DNA from: Lachnospiraceae bacterium
GTDB taxonomy: Bacteria > Bacillota > Clostridia > Lachnospirales > Lachnospiraceae
Reading direction: 5' to 3'
Assembly: GCA_022764465.1 (NCBI GenBank)
Contig: JALERL010000037.1
Coordinates: 16,919-80,918, forward strand
DNA: 64,000 bases
Shown: piece after piece, positions 16,307 through 24,781 of the stretch
Numbering within the stretch: the first letter of the stretch is position 1
Layout of the letters: every line of letters starts with the position of its first letter
Program-made: the position numbers and the translations under genes
The notes under the pieces: model-generated
Told to the model about the DNA's origin: nothing
What the model saw: only the letters and a program-made list of their open reading frames with translations
Database searches by the model: none

Positions 16307-18070
16307 TTATTTCGCAAACTGACTATTGTACAGGTTATAGTAGAAGCCGCCTTTGGCTAAGAGTTCTTCGTGATTGCCCTGCTCGATGATATGTCCGTCT
16401 TTCATTACAAGGATGATATCTGCTTCCTGTATGGTGGACAGACGATGTGCTACGATAAAGCTCGTTCTGCCTTTCATCATCTTCGCAAATGCACTCTGGA
16501 TACGCTGCCCGGTTCTTGTATCGATCGATGAGGTTGCTTCGTCGAGGATCAGCATCGGTGGAAGTGCAAGCATGACTCTCGCGATACAGAGTAACTGCTT
16601 CTGTCCCTGTGAAAGGCTTCCGCCATCTTCTCCGATCACGGTGTCATAACCATGTGGAAGTCTTGTGATAAAGCTATGTGCATGGGATGCCTTTGCTGCC
16701 GCGATCATTTCTTCTTCGGTTGCATCCGGCTTGCCCATCGTGATATTTTCACGGATCGTTCCCTGTTTTAACCAGGTCTCCTGAAGCACCATGCCATAGG
16801 AACTGCGGAGACTCTCCCTTGTCAGATGACGGATCGGTTCTCCGCTGACTAAGATCTCACCGCTGTCGGTATCATAAAAGCGCATCAGCAGATTGATCAA
16901 CGTTGTCTTACCACATCCGGTCGGTCCGACGATCGCTACACGCTGTCCCGGCTTTACGTTCAGATTAAAGTCTTCGATCAGCTTACGGTCCGGTGTATAG
17001 GAAAAGTATACATGCTTCAGATCTACACTTTCATCCACCTGCTCTAATACAACTGCATCTTCATCCTCTGCAACCTCCGGCTCTTCCTCGATGATCTCAA
17101 AGATACGTGCCGCACAGGCAAGTGCATTTTGTAACTCGGTCACAACACCGGAGATCTCGTTGAAAGGCTTTGTATACTGATTCGCATAACTTAAGAAGCA
17201 GGATAACTGTCCGACACTGATACCTCCCATGATCGCAGATAACGCACCTGCTACGCCGACACCTGCATATACCAGTGAATTAATAAAACGCGTAGACGGG
17301 TTTGTGATACTTGAGAAAAAGATCGCACGCAGGGAATATTTCTCTAATCTTCCATTGATCTCATCGAACTTCTCTAATGCCTCATCTTCATGTCCGAATG
17401 CCTGTACGATCTTCTGGTTTCCGATCATCTCATCGATCAGTGCAGTCTGTTCTCCTCTTGTTACAGATTGTAACTGGAACATGGAAAATGTCTTTTTGGC
17501 AATAAAGCCGGCCACCACAAAGGAAAGCGGTGTGATCAATACAACTACCAGGGTGATCTTAACGTTTACACTTAACATAAAAAGCAGTGTTCCGATGATC
17601 GTGATCACTCCGGTAAAAAACTGCGTAAATCCCATTAAAAGGCCGTCTGCAAACTGATCGACATCTGCGATGACACGGCTTACAATATCTCCATAGGAAT
17701 TACTGTCTAAGTAAGAAAGCGGCAGGTGTTCGATCTTCTCGAAGGCTTCCATACGGATATCTCTTACCACATGATAGGTCATCCGGTTATTGCAGACATT
17801 CATGATCCACTGTGCCACTGCCGTGATCAGAATGATAACCGCCATCTTTCTTAAGATCGCAAAGATCGAGGCAAAATCAACCTGTCCCTTTCCGATGATA
17901 TAATCAATCGCATCTCCGGTCAGGATCGGAAGATACAGTGTCAGTACGACACTGACTGCGGCAAGTATAATGGAAAGCACCAGATAGAACCAATACTTTT
18001 TGATATAGCGTAAAACCTTTGAAAGCGTATCCTTTTGTTTTTCTCTTTTCTTATTCTGTGTCTGTGCCAT
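16307..18070 (-). CDS. ABC exporter half-transporter, catalytically intact subunit
   Basis: Type I (MDR/LmrA-like) exporter of 587 residues: six-helix membrane domain (about 30-320) and nucleotide-binding domain (about 350-587). Walker A GPTGCGKTT, Walker B LILDEATSSID and the switch His in IVAHRLST are intact, but the signature motif is LSQGQ rather than LSGGQ. With the upstream partner, whose Walker B and switch residues are altered, this gives an asymmetric heterodimer with one weak and one active ATP site. Its start codon lies 3 bases after the partner stop. Substrate unknown; multidrug or lipid-like compounds are usual in this family. Confidence 0.93.
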   Translation of the reverse strand: MAQTQNKKREKQKDTLSKVLRYIKKYWFYLVLSIILAAVSVVLTLYLPILTGDAIDYIIGKGQVDFASIFAILRKMAVIILITAVAQWIMNVCNNRMTYHVVRDIRMEAFEKIEHLPLSYLDSNSYGDIVSRVIADVDQFADGLLMGFTQFFTGVITIIGTLLFMLSVNVKITLVVVLITPLSFVVAGFIAKKTFSMFQLQSVTRGEQTALIDEMIGNQKIVQAFGHEDEALEKFDEINGRLEKYSLRAIFFSSITNPSTRFINSLVYAGVGVAGALSAIMGGISVGQLSCFLSYANQYTKPFNEISGVVTELQNALACAARIFEIIEEEPEVAEDEDAVVLEQVDESVDLKHVYFSYTPDRKLIEDFNLNVKPGQRVAIVGPTGCGKTTLINLLMRFYDTDSGEILVSGEPIRHLTRESLRSSYGMVLQETWLKQGTIRENITMGKPDATEEEMIAAAKASHAHSFITRLPHGYDTVIGEDGGSLSQGQKQLLCIARVMLALPPMLILDEATSSIDTRTGQRIQSAFAKMMKGRTSFIVAHRLSTIQEADIILVMKDGHIIEQGNHEELLAKGGFYYNLYNSQFAK

Positions 18071-18072
18071 TT

Positions 18073-19803
18073 TTACGCCTCCTTTTTCTGAAACTGTGAA
18101 TAGTAGATTTCCTGATATACTTCACAATCACGAAGCAGTGATTCATGCGTACCGATTCCGGCAACCGCTCCATCGTCTAACACAACGATCTGGTCTGCAT
18201 GCAGGATCGAAGCTGCACGCTGGGATACAATAAATACCGTAGGATCTGACTTCATACTGCGGATCGACTGACGAAGCTTTGCATCCGTCGCATAATCTAA
18301 GGCGGATGCGCTGTCATCTAAGATTAAGATCTCCGGCTGTTTTACGAGTGCTCTTGCGATCGTAAGACGCTGTTTCTGACCACCGGAGAAGTTGCGTCCT
18401 CCCTGTTCTACCTCAGCATCTAATCTGCCATCCTTCTGTTCCACGAATTCGGATGCCTGTGCAAGTGTCATTGCCTCCCAAATCTCTTCATCTGTTGCAT
18501 CCTGTTTTCCCCATTTCATATTATCGCGGATCGTTCCGGCAAACAGGACTGCCTTCTGTGGGACGATACCAATCTTATCACGCAGTCCCTCGAAGGTATA
18601 CTCTCGGACATCCTGACCGTCGACGAGTACGCGTCCTTCGGACGTATCGTAAAAACGGGGGATCAGATTGATGATCGTTGACTTACCGGAACCGGTACCA
18701 CCGATAATTCCGACCGTCTCTCCATGTCTGACCTTAAAGTCAATGCCACTGACCGCCGGTGCTCCACCGGACTGATAGCGCATTGCCACATTTTCAAATA
18801 CAACCGCATAATCCTCGCTTTTTTCCTCTGATGATGTTACTCCAGAGCCTTCGTTCATGGTCGAATGGATCTCCATGATGCTTTCAATACGGTTTCCACA
18901 GGCAACCGATTTCGTGATCGTGATGATCAGGTTTGCCAGCTTTACCAACTCGACTAAGATCTGTGACATATAGTTGACTAACGCTACGACTTCACCCTGC
19001 GTAATATTGCCGCTCTCTACCCGAAGCGCACCGGTCCAGATCAGGACTACAATCGCAACATTGATGATAATATAGGTAACCGGATTCATCAGAGCAGAGA
19101 TCCTTCCGACAAACATCTGAAGTGCGGTCAATGTCTGATTCTTCTCACGGAACTTCTCCGTTTCTTCCTTTTCCTTATGGAATGCACGGATCACACGGCT
19201 TCCTGTCAGATTTTCTCTGGTTGTCAGTAAGACATCATCGAGACCACCCTGTACCTTTTTATAAAGTGGGATACTGACTAACATAATACCGAATACCACA
19301 ATAGCAAGCAACGGGATCGTCACAACGAAAATCAGTGCTGCCTTTACATCGATCGTAAATGCCATGATCATCGCACCGAATACGATGAACGGGGAACGTA
19401 AAAACAGCCGCAGTACCATGTTGACACCTGTCTGCACCTGATTGATGTCACTCGTCATCCGTGTGATCATCGTGGATGTTCCGATCTCATCCATTTCCGA
19501 ATAGGACAGGCTCTGTATGTGGGAAAACAGGGCATGTCTTACCTTTGCCGCAAAGCCGACTGCTGCCTTTGCAGAAAAGTACTGTGCGGTAATGGAACAG
19601 GTCAGACCGATCACTGCAAGCAGGATCAGCATACCGCACATCTTCATAATATGTGTCCGGTCACCATTGGCAATACCGACATCAATAATGGATGCCATGA
19701 CTAACGGCACAAATAATTCAAAGGAAGCCTCTAACATTTTAAAAAGTGGTGCTAACAGACTCTCCTTCTTATAGTCCTTCAGATACACGAGCAATTTTCT
19801 CAT
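18073..19803 (-). CDS. ABC exporter half-transporter, degenerate-site subunit
   Basis: Type I exporter subunit of 576 residues with an N-terminal membrane domain and C-terminal ATPase. Walker A GGTGSGKST and signature FSGGQKQ are normal, but the Walker B ends in LILDDSASALD with Asp in place of the catalytic Glu, and the switch region reads IVSQRAAS with Gln in place of His. These are the hallmarks of the non-hydrolysing subunit of heterodimeric exporters such as BmrC or LmrC. First gene of the pair, followed immediately by the intact subunit. AGGAAA lies upstream of the ATG. Confidence 0.93.
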   Translation of the reverse strand: MRKLLVYLKDYKKESLLAPLFKMLEASFELFVPLVMASIIDVGIANGDRTHIMKMCGMLILLAVIGLTCSITAQYFSAKAAVGFAAKVRHALFSHIQSLSYSEMDEIGTSTMITRMTSDINQVQTGVNMVLRLFLRSPFIVFGAMIMAFTIDVKAALIFVVTIPLLAIVVFGIMLVSIPLYKKVQGGLDDVLLTTRENLTGSRVIRAFHKEKEETEKFREKNQTLTALQMFVGRISALMNPVTYIIINVAIVVLIWTGALRVESGNITQGEVVALVNYMSQILVELVKLANLIITITKSVACGNRIESIMEIHSTMNEGSGVTSSEEKSEDYAVVFENVAMRYQSGGAPAVSGIDFKVRHGETVGIIGGTGSGKSTIINLIPRFYDTSEGRVLVDGQDVREYTFEGLRDKIGIVPQKAVLFAGTIRDNMKWGKQDATDEEIWEAMTLAQASEFVEQKDGRLDAEVEQGGRNFSGGQKQRLTIARALVKQPEILILDDSASALDYATDAKLRQSIRSMKSDPTVFIVSQRAASILHADQIVVLDDGAVAGIGTHESLLRDCEVYQEIYYSQFQKKEA

Positions 19804-19910
19804 TCTTTTTTCCTCATTTACTTTCTCTTACTTCTGTATAACCCATATGGCGTACTCACCGCGTCCATCATACAACATTTTCCCATTTTTCGCAAATCTC
19901 CGCGAAAAGA

Positions 19911-19955
19911 AACAAGACTGCCCGGCTTTACTTCCAGACAGTCCTGTTTGATTTT
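19911..19955. terminator. Terminator of the transglycosylase gene
   Basis: On the minus strand AAACAGGACTG pairs with CAGTCTTGTTT around an inner GG/CC helix and is followed by CTTTT. It lies just after the stop of the gene at 19963. On the plus strand the same hairpin runs into GATTTTATTT. Confidence 0.65.
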
Positions 19956-19962
19956 ATTTCCA

Positions 19963-20454
19963 TTATTTTCCATGTAACCGCTCTAACTGTGAGGTTCTAG
20001 CGATAATCGATGAAGCATATTCCGTATAATCTCCGCTTTCTCCACGCTCTATTGCATGAGAAGATCCGTTATACACCATAAGAACCGTTCCCATGTCACC
20101 GTATTCCGTAAAAAGATCGGACAGATAATCTGCCGCTACCAGTATGTTTCCATAGGGATCATAGATGTCTGCAACTCCCAGTCTGATCATACGGTTCTTG
20201 TGATATGGTTCATTGATCTGCATCAGACCCTTGCATGCACCGTTAGAAACCCATGGTTCGCCCCAGGATTCCCTTTCCATCATTGCCATTAACAGTTCCG
20301 GTACGATCGCATACTGTTCGCCTGCCTGCACACAATAATTCCGGTACTCTTCCGGTATCCACGTATCCACATCTGCATCCGCAGCATCTAAGGTACTACC
20401 TGTCCCAAGAACTACCATACAGACCAGTAACAGGGCTGTTATGAATTTTTTCAT
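19963..20454 (-). CDS. Secreted lytic transglycosylase (SLT domain)
   Basis: Peptidoglycan-cleaving enzyme of about 163 residues. A signal peptide (KKFITALLLVCMVVLG, cleavage probably after a DAADA-like stretch) is followed by a goose-lysozyme/SLT domain. The catalytic Glu is likely in MMERESWGEPW, followed by the conserved GLMQIN and later AADYL and VYNGS. The start at 20454 has GAGGAG 7 bases upstream. No cell-wall-binding domain is attached, so it is a minimal secreted enzyme. Single gene with its own terminator. Confidence 0.88.
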   Translation of the reverse strand: MKKFITALLLVCMVVLGTGSTLDAADADVDTWIPEEYRNYCVQAGEQYAIVPELLMAMMERESWGEPWVSNGACKGLMQINEPYHKNRMIRLGVADIYDPYGNILVAADYLSDLFTEYGDMGTVLMVYNGSSHAIERGESGDYTEYASSIIARTSQLERLHGK

Positions 20455-20595
20455 TTCCTCACTCCTCATTTCATAAAAACAAAAATCAAGCTACAAACTC
20501 TTATATATGCAAGTATTTTCATTTTTATGACTGATTAGTCAGGGAATTTTTTTTCTTTCATATATGCAAAATTACACAATCAATAGAATTTTATT

Positions 20596-22017
20596 CTAAT
20601 TGTTCTTTTTTTCCAGCTTCACCTGGTCTAAATATTTCTTCGTCTCTGCTACAACAACTCCGCTTAGTGCCACGATTGCAACCAGGTTCGGAAGTGCCAT
20701 CAGTCCGTTAAAAATATCTGCTATCGTCCATACTGCAGATACGGTCATAAACGGTCCGATAAAGACGCAGAGGATATAAAGCCAGCGGTATCCCTTTACG
20801 ATCTTTCTTTTACCGCCTACGAGATATTCCAGACAACGCTCACTGTAATAATCCCATCCGAGGATTGTGGTAAAGGCAAAAAATACCAGACATACCATCA
20901 GGATAAAGGATGCCACCTGTGGTGGAAATGGAAGTCCCATCTGAAATGCCTTCGTGGTAACTGCCACACCTTCTAAGCCCATATCCCATGCTCCGGTAAT
21001 GACGATCGCAAGACCTGTCATCGTACAGATAATGATCGTATCGATAAATGTTCCAAGCATGGATACCAGTCCCTGCTTTGCCGGGCTGTCGGTCTGTGCT
21101 GCTGCTGCCGCGATCGGTGCGCTACCAAGTCCGGCTTCGTTTGAGAAAATACCACGCGCAATACCTTTTTGCATCGCAACGATCATTGCTCCGACAGCAC
21201 CGCCTGCTGCTGCCCGCAGTCCGAATGCAGACTCCACGATCTCTACGATCGCAGCCGGGATTGCAGTTAAGTTTGTCAGTAAAATAATTAAAACGGTAAC
21301 GACATAAGTAAGTGCCATAAATGGTACGATAACCTGTGCAACCGATGAAATCCGCTGTAAGCCACCGATAATAACAAGGGCTACACAGATCGTCAGAAGG
21401 ATTCCTGCAATGATCACGGTCCAGGAATAGGTTCTGCCGAACAGATCCACCGTCCAACTATTGTCCGGATCAAAGAAATCATTGACTGCACTTGTGATAC
21501 CATTGATCTGTGTAAAGGTACCGATTCCCATAAGACCTACACCTACACCGAAAAATGCGAAGATCTTACCAAGCCATTTCCAATTTTTACCCATCCCATT
21601 CTCAATATAATAAAATGGTCCGCCGATGATATGTCCGTCATCTGCCACTACACGATACTTCACCGCAAGCAGACATTCGGAATACTTTGTAACCGTTCCG
21701 ACGAGTGCTGCTAACCACATCCAGAACAGTGCGCCCGGTCCTCCGGCTACCAGTGCGGTTGCAACACCGACGATATTACCGGTTCCGATCGTTGCCGACA
21801 ATGCGGTACAAAGTGCTGCAAAGCTCGATACCTCGCCATGCTCGCCTGTTTTCTCATTGGCAACCATATGCCGGATTGCAAGCGGAAGCTTCGTGATCTG
21901 TAAGCCCCGTAAGCGGATCGTCATAAACACACCGACTGCTAAAATCAATACGATAAGCGGGATTCCCCAGACGAAATTGTCCACCTGTTTCAATAAATTG
22001 TTTACCTGGTCTAACAT
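20596..22017 (-). CDS. Sodium:alanine/glycine symporter (AGCS family)
   Basis: Membrane transporter of 473 residues with about ten hydrophobic helices. The AGCS family signature is visible in the region ALSATIGTGNIVGVATAL and GGPGALFWMW, and the later NEAGLGSAPIAAA. It imports alanine or glycine with sodium. The leader carries a glycine riboswitch with a terminator (22077-22210), so glycine is the likely substrate or regulating ligand. GGAGAG lies upstream of the ATG. Confidence 0.95.
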   Translation of the reverse strand: MLDQVNNLLKQVDNFVWGIPLIVLILAVGVFMTIRLRGLQITKLPLAIRHMVANEKTGEHGEVSSFAALCTALSATIGTGNIVGVATALVAGGPGALFWMWLAALVGTVTKYSECLLAVKYRVVADDGHIIGGPFYYIENGMGKNWKWLGKIFAFFGVGVGLMGIGTFTQINGITSAVNDFFDPDNSWTVDLFGRTYSWTVIIAGILLTICVALVIIGGLQRISSVAQVIVPFMALTYVVTVLIILLTNLTAIPAAIVEIVESAFGLRAAAGGAVGAMIVAMQKGIARGIFSNEAGLGSAPIAAAAAQTDSPAKQGLVSMLGTFIDTIIICTMTGLAIVITGAWDMGLEGVAVTTKAFQMGLPFPPQVASFILMVCLVFFAFTTILGWDYYSERCLEYLVGGKRKIVKGYRWLYILCVFIGPFMTVSAVWTIADIFNGLMALPNLVAIVALSGVVVAETKKYLDQVKLEKKNN

Positions 22018-22076
22018 TTTTTCTCTCCTTAGTATTGTTTTCTTTTGTTGAACATACTTTTTACTGCTTTTTGGCA

Positions 22077-22108
22077 GTAAAAAAGAGCTGATATAACATC
22101 AGCCCTCT
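22077..22108 (-). terminator. Riboswitch expression-platform terminator
   Basis: On the minus strand, GGCTGAT-GTTAT-ATCAGC followed by TCTTTTTT forms an intrinsic terminator between the glycine aptamer and the symporter start codon, about 60 bases upstream of that codon. It is the likely on/off element controlled by the aptamer. Confidence 0.8.
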
Positions 22109-22133
22109 AAAGAGTAGAACATGCACCTGAATG

Positions 22134-22210
22134 CTCTGTCCTTTTGCCTGAGAGATTGGCAGCTTCCTGCCGTACACCTTCGGCGCTTCTATTTCAAAGA
22201 CTCTCCAGAG
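22134..22210 (-). promoter_or_regulatory. Glycine riboswitch, single aptamer
   Basis: Minus-strand leader with the conserved glycine-aptamer elements in order: CTCTGGAGAG, GCGCCGAAGG, then AATCTCTCAGGCAAAAGGAC and CAGAG closing the P1 helix. Only one aptamer is visible; the sequence further upstream (22211-22290) does not repeat the motif. Downstream, a short helix (GCATTCAGGTGC) could be the ghost-aptamer partner described for singlet glycine riboswitches, followed by the terminator. It controls the AGCS symporter. Confidence 0.92.
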
Positions 22211-22367
22211 TTCGACTGGTTCTGATACGAACCAACGAATAATAGCCTATCACGATTTCTCCAAAGAATCAATGCATACTTCGCTTTTTTGTGCAAAATA
22301 CCTCTTTTTCGTAATTTTCACAATTCAGTTCATAGAAGCCCTGCGGGAAGCCGCATACCGGACACTG

Positions 22368-23642
22368 CTAAGGGGCAACCAGCAGTGTCTCCTTTTCCTG
22401 CCTGCCGCCTTCCGTACCCTGCTCCTCTTTTAACCTTTTTAAGAGCTTTATGGATTTTTTGTCCTGCAAGAATTTCTCCACCGCAGGGTCTTTAATCGGA
22501 TTGACGGCTGCCCATTCCTTCGTATCCCCCTGCTTTGCAGCCTCTGCCCGGTTATGGCTTAAAAACCGTGCAAGCTGGTATGCATCAATCCAGATCTCAC
22601 TACAGCCCTCCTTTTGTGACTCATCAAAAATCAACTGGATACCGAAATGCAGATGCACCTCATCGATATTATTTACATTTTCCGTGGAACTGTATCCGGT
22701 GTGTCCCATATACCCGATCACACTTCCTGCGGTTACTACGCTTCCAACCGCAAGATCCTTCGCATACGGATAATTCTGCCGCAGGTGTGCATAGTAGTAA
22801 TAACGTCTGCCATCGAAACTGCGGATACCGATCCTCCAGCCGCCATAGCGGTTCCAGCCAAGTGCTTCCACATAGCCGCTTTCGACTGCAATCACCGGTG
22901 TTCCGATCTGTCCGAGCATATCATGCCCAAGATGTTCTCTTTTATATCCAAAGGTACGGGATGCCCCAAAGTCATCGTAATCCCGGTATTCAAAGCCCTT
23001 TGCGATCGGTGAATATGCCTTTAATCCATAACAGGTTTCCCATGTCTTTTTCCCCGCTTCATCCACCTTCTGTATCTCATATTCCCCGATATATCCACCA
23101 AGAACTGCCGTGTATGCTTCCTTATAATAAGAGTAATACTTCAGATCTGCCGCAAGCTTTTCCATCGTAAGCGACGCTTCCGCTTCTTTTGACTCATCTA
23201 GTCCGGTCAGCTTTTGTATCGTCTGATCCATGTCCCGCAGGGCTGACTGCGGGAATTCACCTCCGGTTTTTGCCGCCGTATATGCCAGAAGTTCGATCCA
23301 GTCTAACGGATGCTTTGTCGCATGGGAACAGATATCTGCTTCCATTGCCTTGCAAAGTGCCTCATAGGACACCTTAAAATCCACCCATTTGATATAGGCA
23401 TTACTGCTTGCTGTACGCGCCATTTCCTCTTCTTTGCTTCTAGTTCCCGCAAACAGGAACAAAGCGAAGATCCCAAGGCATACAACGATTGCCTGCAAAA
23501 ACAAACGTATGCTTCGTGCACTCCTGCAATCAAGCTTTTTATGATGTAAAAAAACTGCACGCTGCGACCATCCGGTATGTGATGTTGTCACTGCGTGCAA
23601 TTTATTTATCTGCAAATTATTTTCCTGCTTCAACGCTTCCAT
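22368..23642 (-). CDS. Membrane-anchored M23 metalloendopeptidase (LytM type)
   Basis: Cell-wall peptidase of about 424 residues. One membrane anchor (FLQAIVVCLGIFALFLFAG, about residues 50-70) precedes an extracellular helical region and an M23 domain with zinc ligands in HLGHDM and VHLHFG. It probably cleaves peptide cross-links in peptidoglycan or helps activate other hydrolases. The C-terminal tail is charged and unrecognised. The ATG at 23642 is a best guess; no strong ribosome site is visible, and an upstream GTG at 23711 would overlap the preceding gene by 14 bases. Downstream of the SseB-like gene on the same strand. Confidence 0.85.
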   Translation of the reverse strand: MEALKQENNLQINKLHAVTTSHTGWSQRAVFLHHKKLDCRSARSIRLFLQAIVVCLGIFALFLFAGTRSKEEEMARTASSNAYIKWVDFKVSYEALCKAMEADICSHATKHPLDWIELLAYTAAKTGGEFPQSALRDMDQTIQKLTGLDESKEAEASLTMEKLAADLKYYSYYKEAYTAVLGGYIGEYEIQKVDEAGKKTWETCYGLKAYSPIAKGFEYRDYDDFGASRTFGYKREHLGHDMLGQIGTPVIAVESGYVEALGWNRYGGWRIGIRSFDGRRYYYYAHLRQNYPYAKDLAVGSVVTAGSVIGYMGHTGYSSTENVNNIDEVHLHFGIQLIFDESQKEGCSEIWIDAYQLARFLSHNRAEAAKQGDTKEWAAVNPIKDPAVEKFLQDKKSIKLLKRLKEEQGTEGGRQEKETLLVAP

Positions 23643-23697
23643 CCACACACATCTTTTTCTAATGTATATGATATGTGGTATGGAAAAATGTATCTTC

Positions 23698-24588
23698 CTA
23701 GATATTCTCACCTACAAGCTCCATGATGCGGGTAAGCTCTGCACCCTCTACCGGAGCTTCTTCCAGATTGGTATGCTTTCCTTCCTGATCTACGCATCCT
23801 AAGCGCAGCTTCTTCTCTCCCGGAAGCTGTTCGATCGTATAATAACCTGCCTTCTGTTCCTTCGGATTCCAGGTAATGTAGACACGTACACAATATGGGG
23901 AAATCGGCTGTCCTGCCGGCATATCGATACGGATCAGTAACAGTGTCTCACTGATCGTCAGTGCCATGACACCAAACTGCTTCTTCTGATATGGACTGTT
24001 TTCCTTGAAGCCCTTGCGGAATAATTCTTCTACAGCCTCTTCCTTCTGATCACAGATACTGTTTACAAAGCTCTCGCCCTCTGTATAAAGACGCTGCGGC
24101 AGTACCCCGAACTCGATCTGGTTTCTCATGTACTGTACATACTGCTCCGGAGTCAGATTCTGTCTGCGCTCCTTCATCTTTTTAGCAAGCTCTTTATCTG
24201 CCTCGTGAAGCTGGCTGATCAGCTCTGTCTTTAAGATCAGATTATCTGTATATGGATTGATGACCATTCCCTTTAATCCGAACTGCTCATTTGCCACGAT
24301 ACTGTTACATACCGTAAACGGCATGATCATCACGGACTTCTGCTTCACCTCGTCCGGTGCCTGATCCCTGCTTGTAAAAACTGCAAGATACTGATCTCCC
24401 TCTGCACTCTTTAAAAAATATGGAACCGGCTTCTTCTCTTCATTTAACATTGCCGGCACAAAAAGTCCCGATGGACGGAGCAGATTCACGATCTTCGCTA
24501 AGTTCTCCTTCGTGCGTTCCTGTCCATAATCCTTGATCGCCTGTTCTGCTTTCTCATTTGATATATTTGGTATTTGTCTCTTTTCCAT
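23698..24588 (-). CDS. SseB-like protein
   Basis: Cytoplasmic protein of about 296 residues matching the SseB family: an N-terminal domain with PVPYFLKSAEGDQYLAVFTS and VNPYTDNLIL, and a C-terminal domain from about residue 185. SseB proteins are widespread in Firmicutes and Actinobacteria without a firm function. The start at 24588 follows GGAG by 6 bases; an in-frame ATG at 24600 overlaps this ribosome site. The leader 24592-24627 is nearly identical to the leader of the alpha/beta hydrolase at 47.9 kb (see repeat). Confidence 0.8.
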   Translation of the reverse strand: MEKRQIPNISNEKAEQAIKDYGQERTKENLAKIVNLLRPSGLFVPAMLNEEKKPVPYFLKSAEGDQYLAVFTSRDQAPDEVKQKSVMIMPFTVCNSIVANEQFGLKGMVINPYTDNLILKTELISQLHEADKELAKKMKERRQNLTPEQYVQYMRNQIEFGVLPQRLYTEGESFVNSICDQKEEAVEELFRKGFKENSPYQKKQFGVMALTISETLLLIRIDMPAGQPISPYCVRVYITWNPKEQKAGYYTIEQLPGEKKLRLGCVDQEGKHTNLEEAPVEGAELTRIMELVGENI

Positions 24589-24591
24589 TTT

Positions 24592-24627
24592 AATCTCCAT
24601 TCCTACGCTGTCTTTTGTGCATATCAA
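24592..24627 (-). repeat. Dispersed leader module, copy upstream of the SseB-like gene
   Basis: This 36-base stretch matches the leader unit at 48866-48952 with only about four differences: GATATGC(A/G)CAAAA, then ACAGCG(C/T)AGGAATGG and AGATT, read on the minus strand. It includes a GCGC-type inverted repeat and ends with the ribosome binding site. The similarity stops on both sides, so it is a module shared by two otherwise unrelated genes. Confidence 0.75.
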
Positions 24628-24781
24628 CTATGCAGACTGTAGTTATATTCTACCATCTCTGTGACTTGAATGCTATCTTTTTTTCGATTATTCCCGTTTT
24701 TCACTGCAAGATAAGAATTGCGGATTCACGGATTATAAGGTAAAATAGGCAAAGAAAACAGCAATAGAAATGAGGATCAAC

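Noticed and set aside
22650..23012. Plus-strand frames opposite the M23 peptidase gene
   Set aside because: Antisense shadow of a clear metallopeptidase gene.
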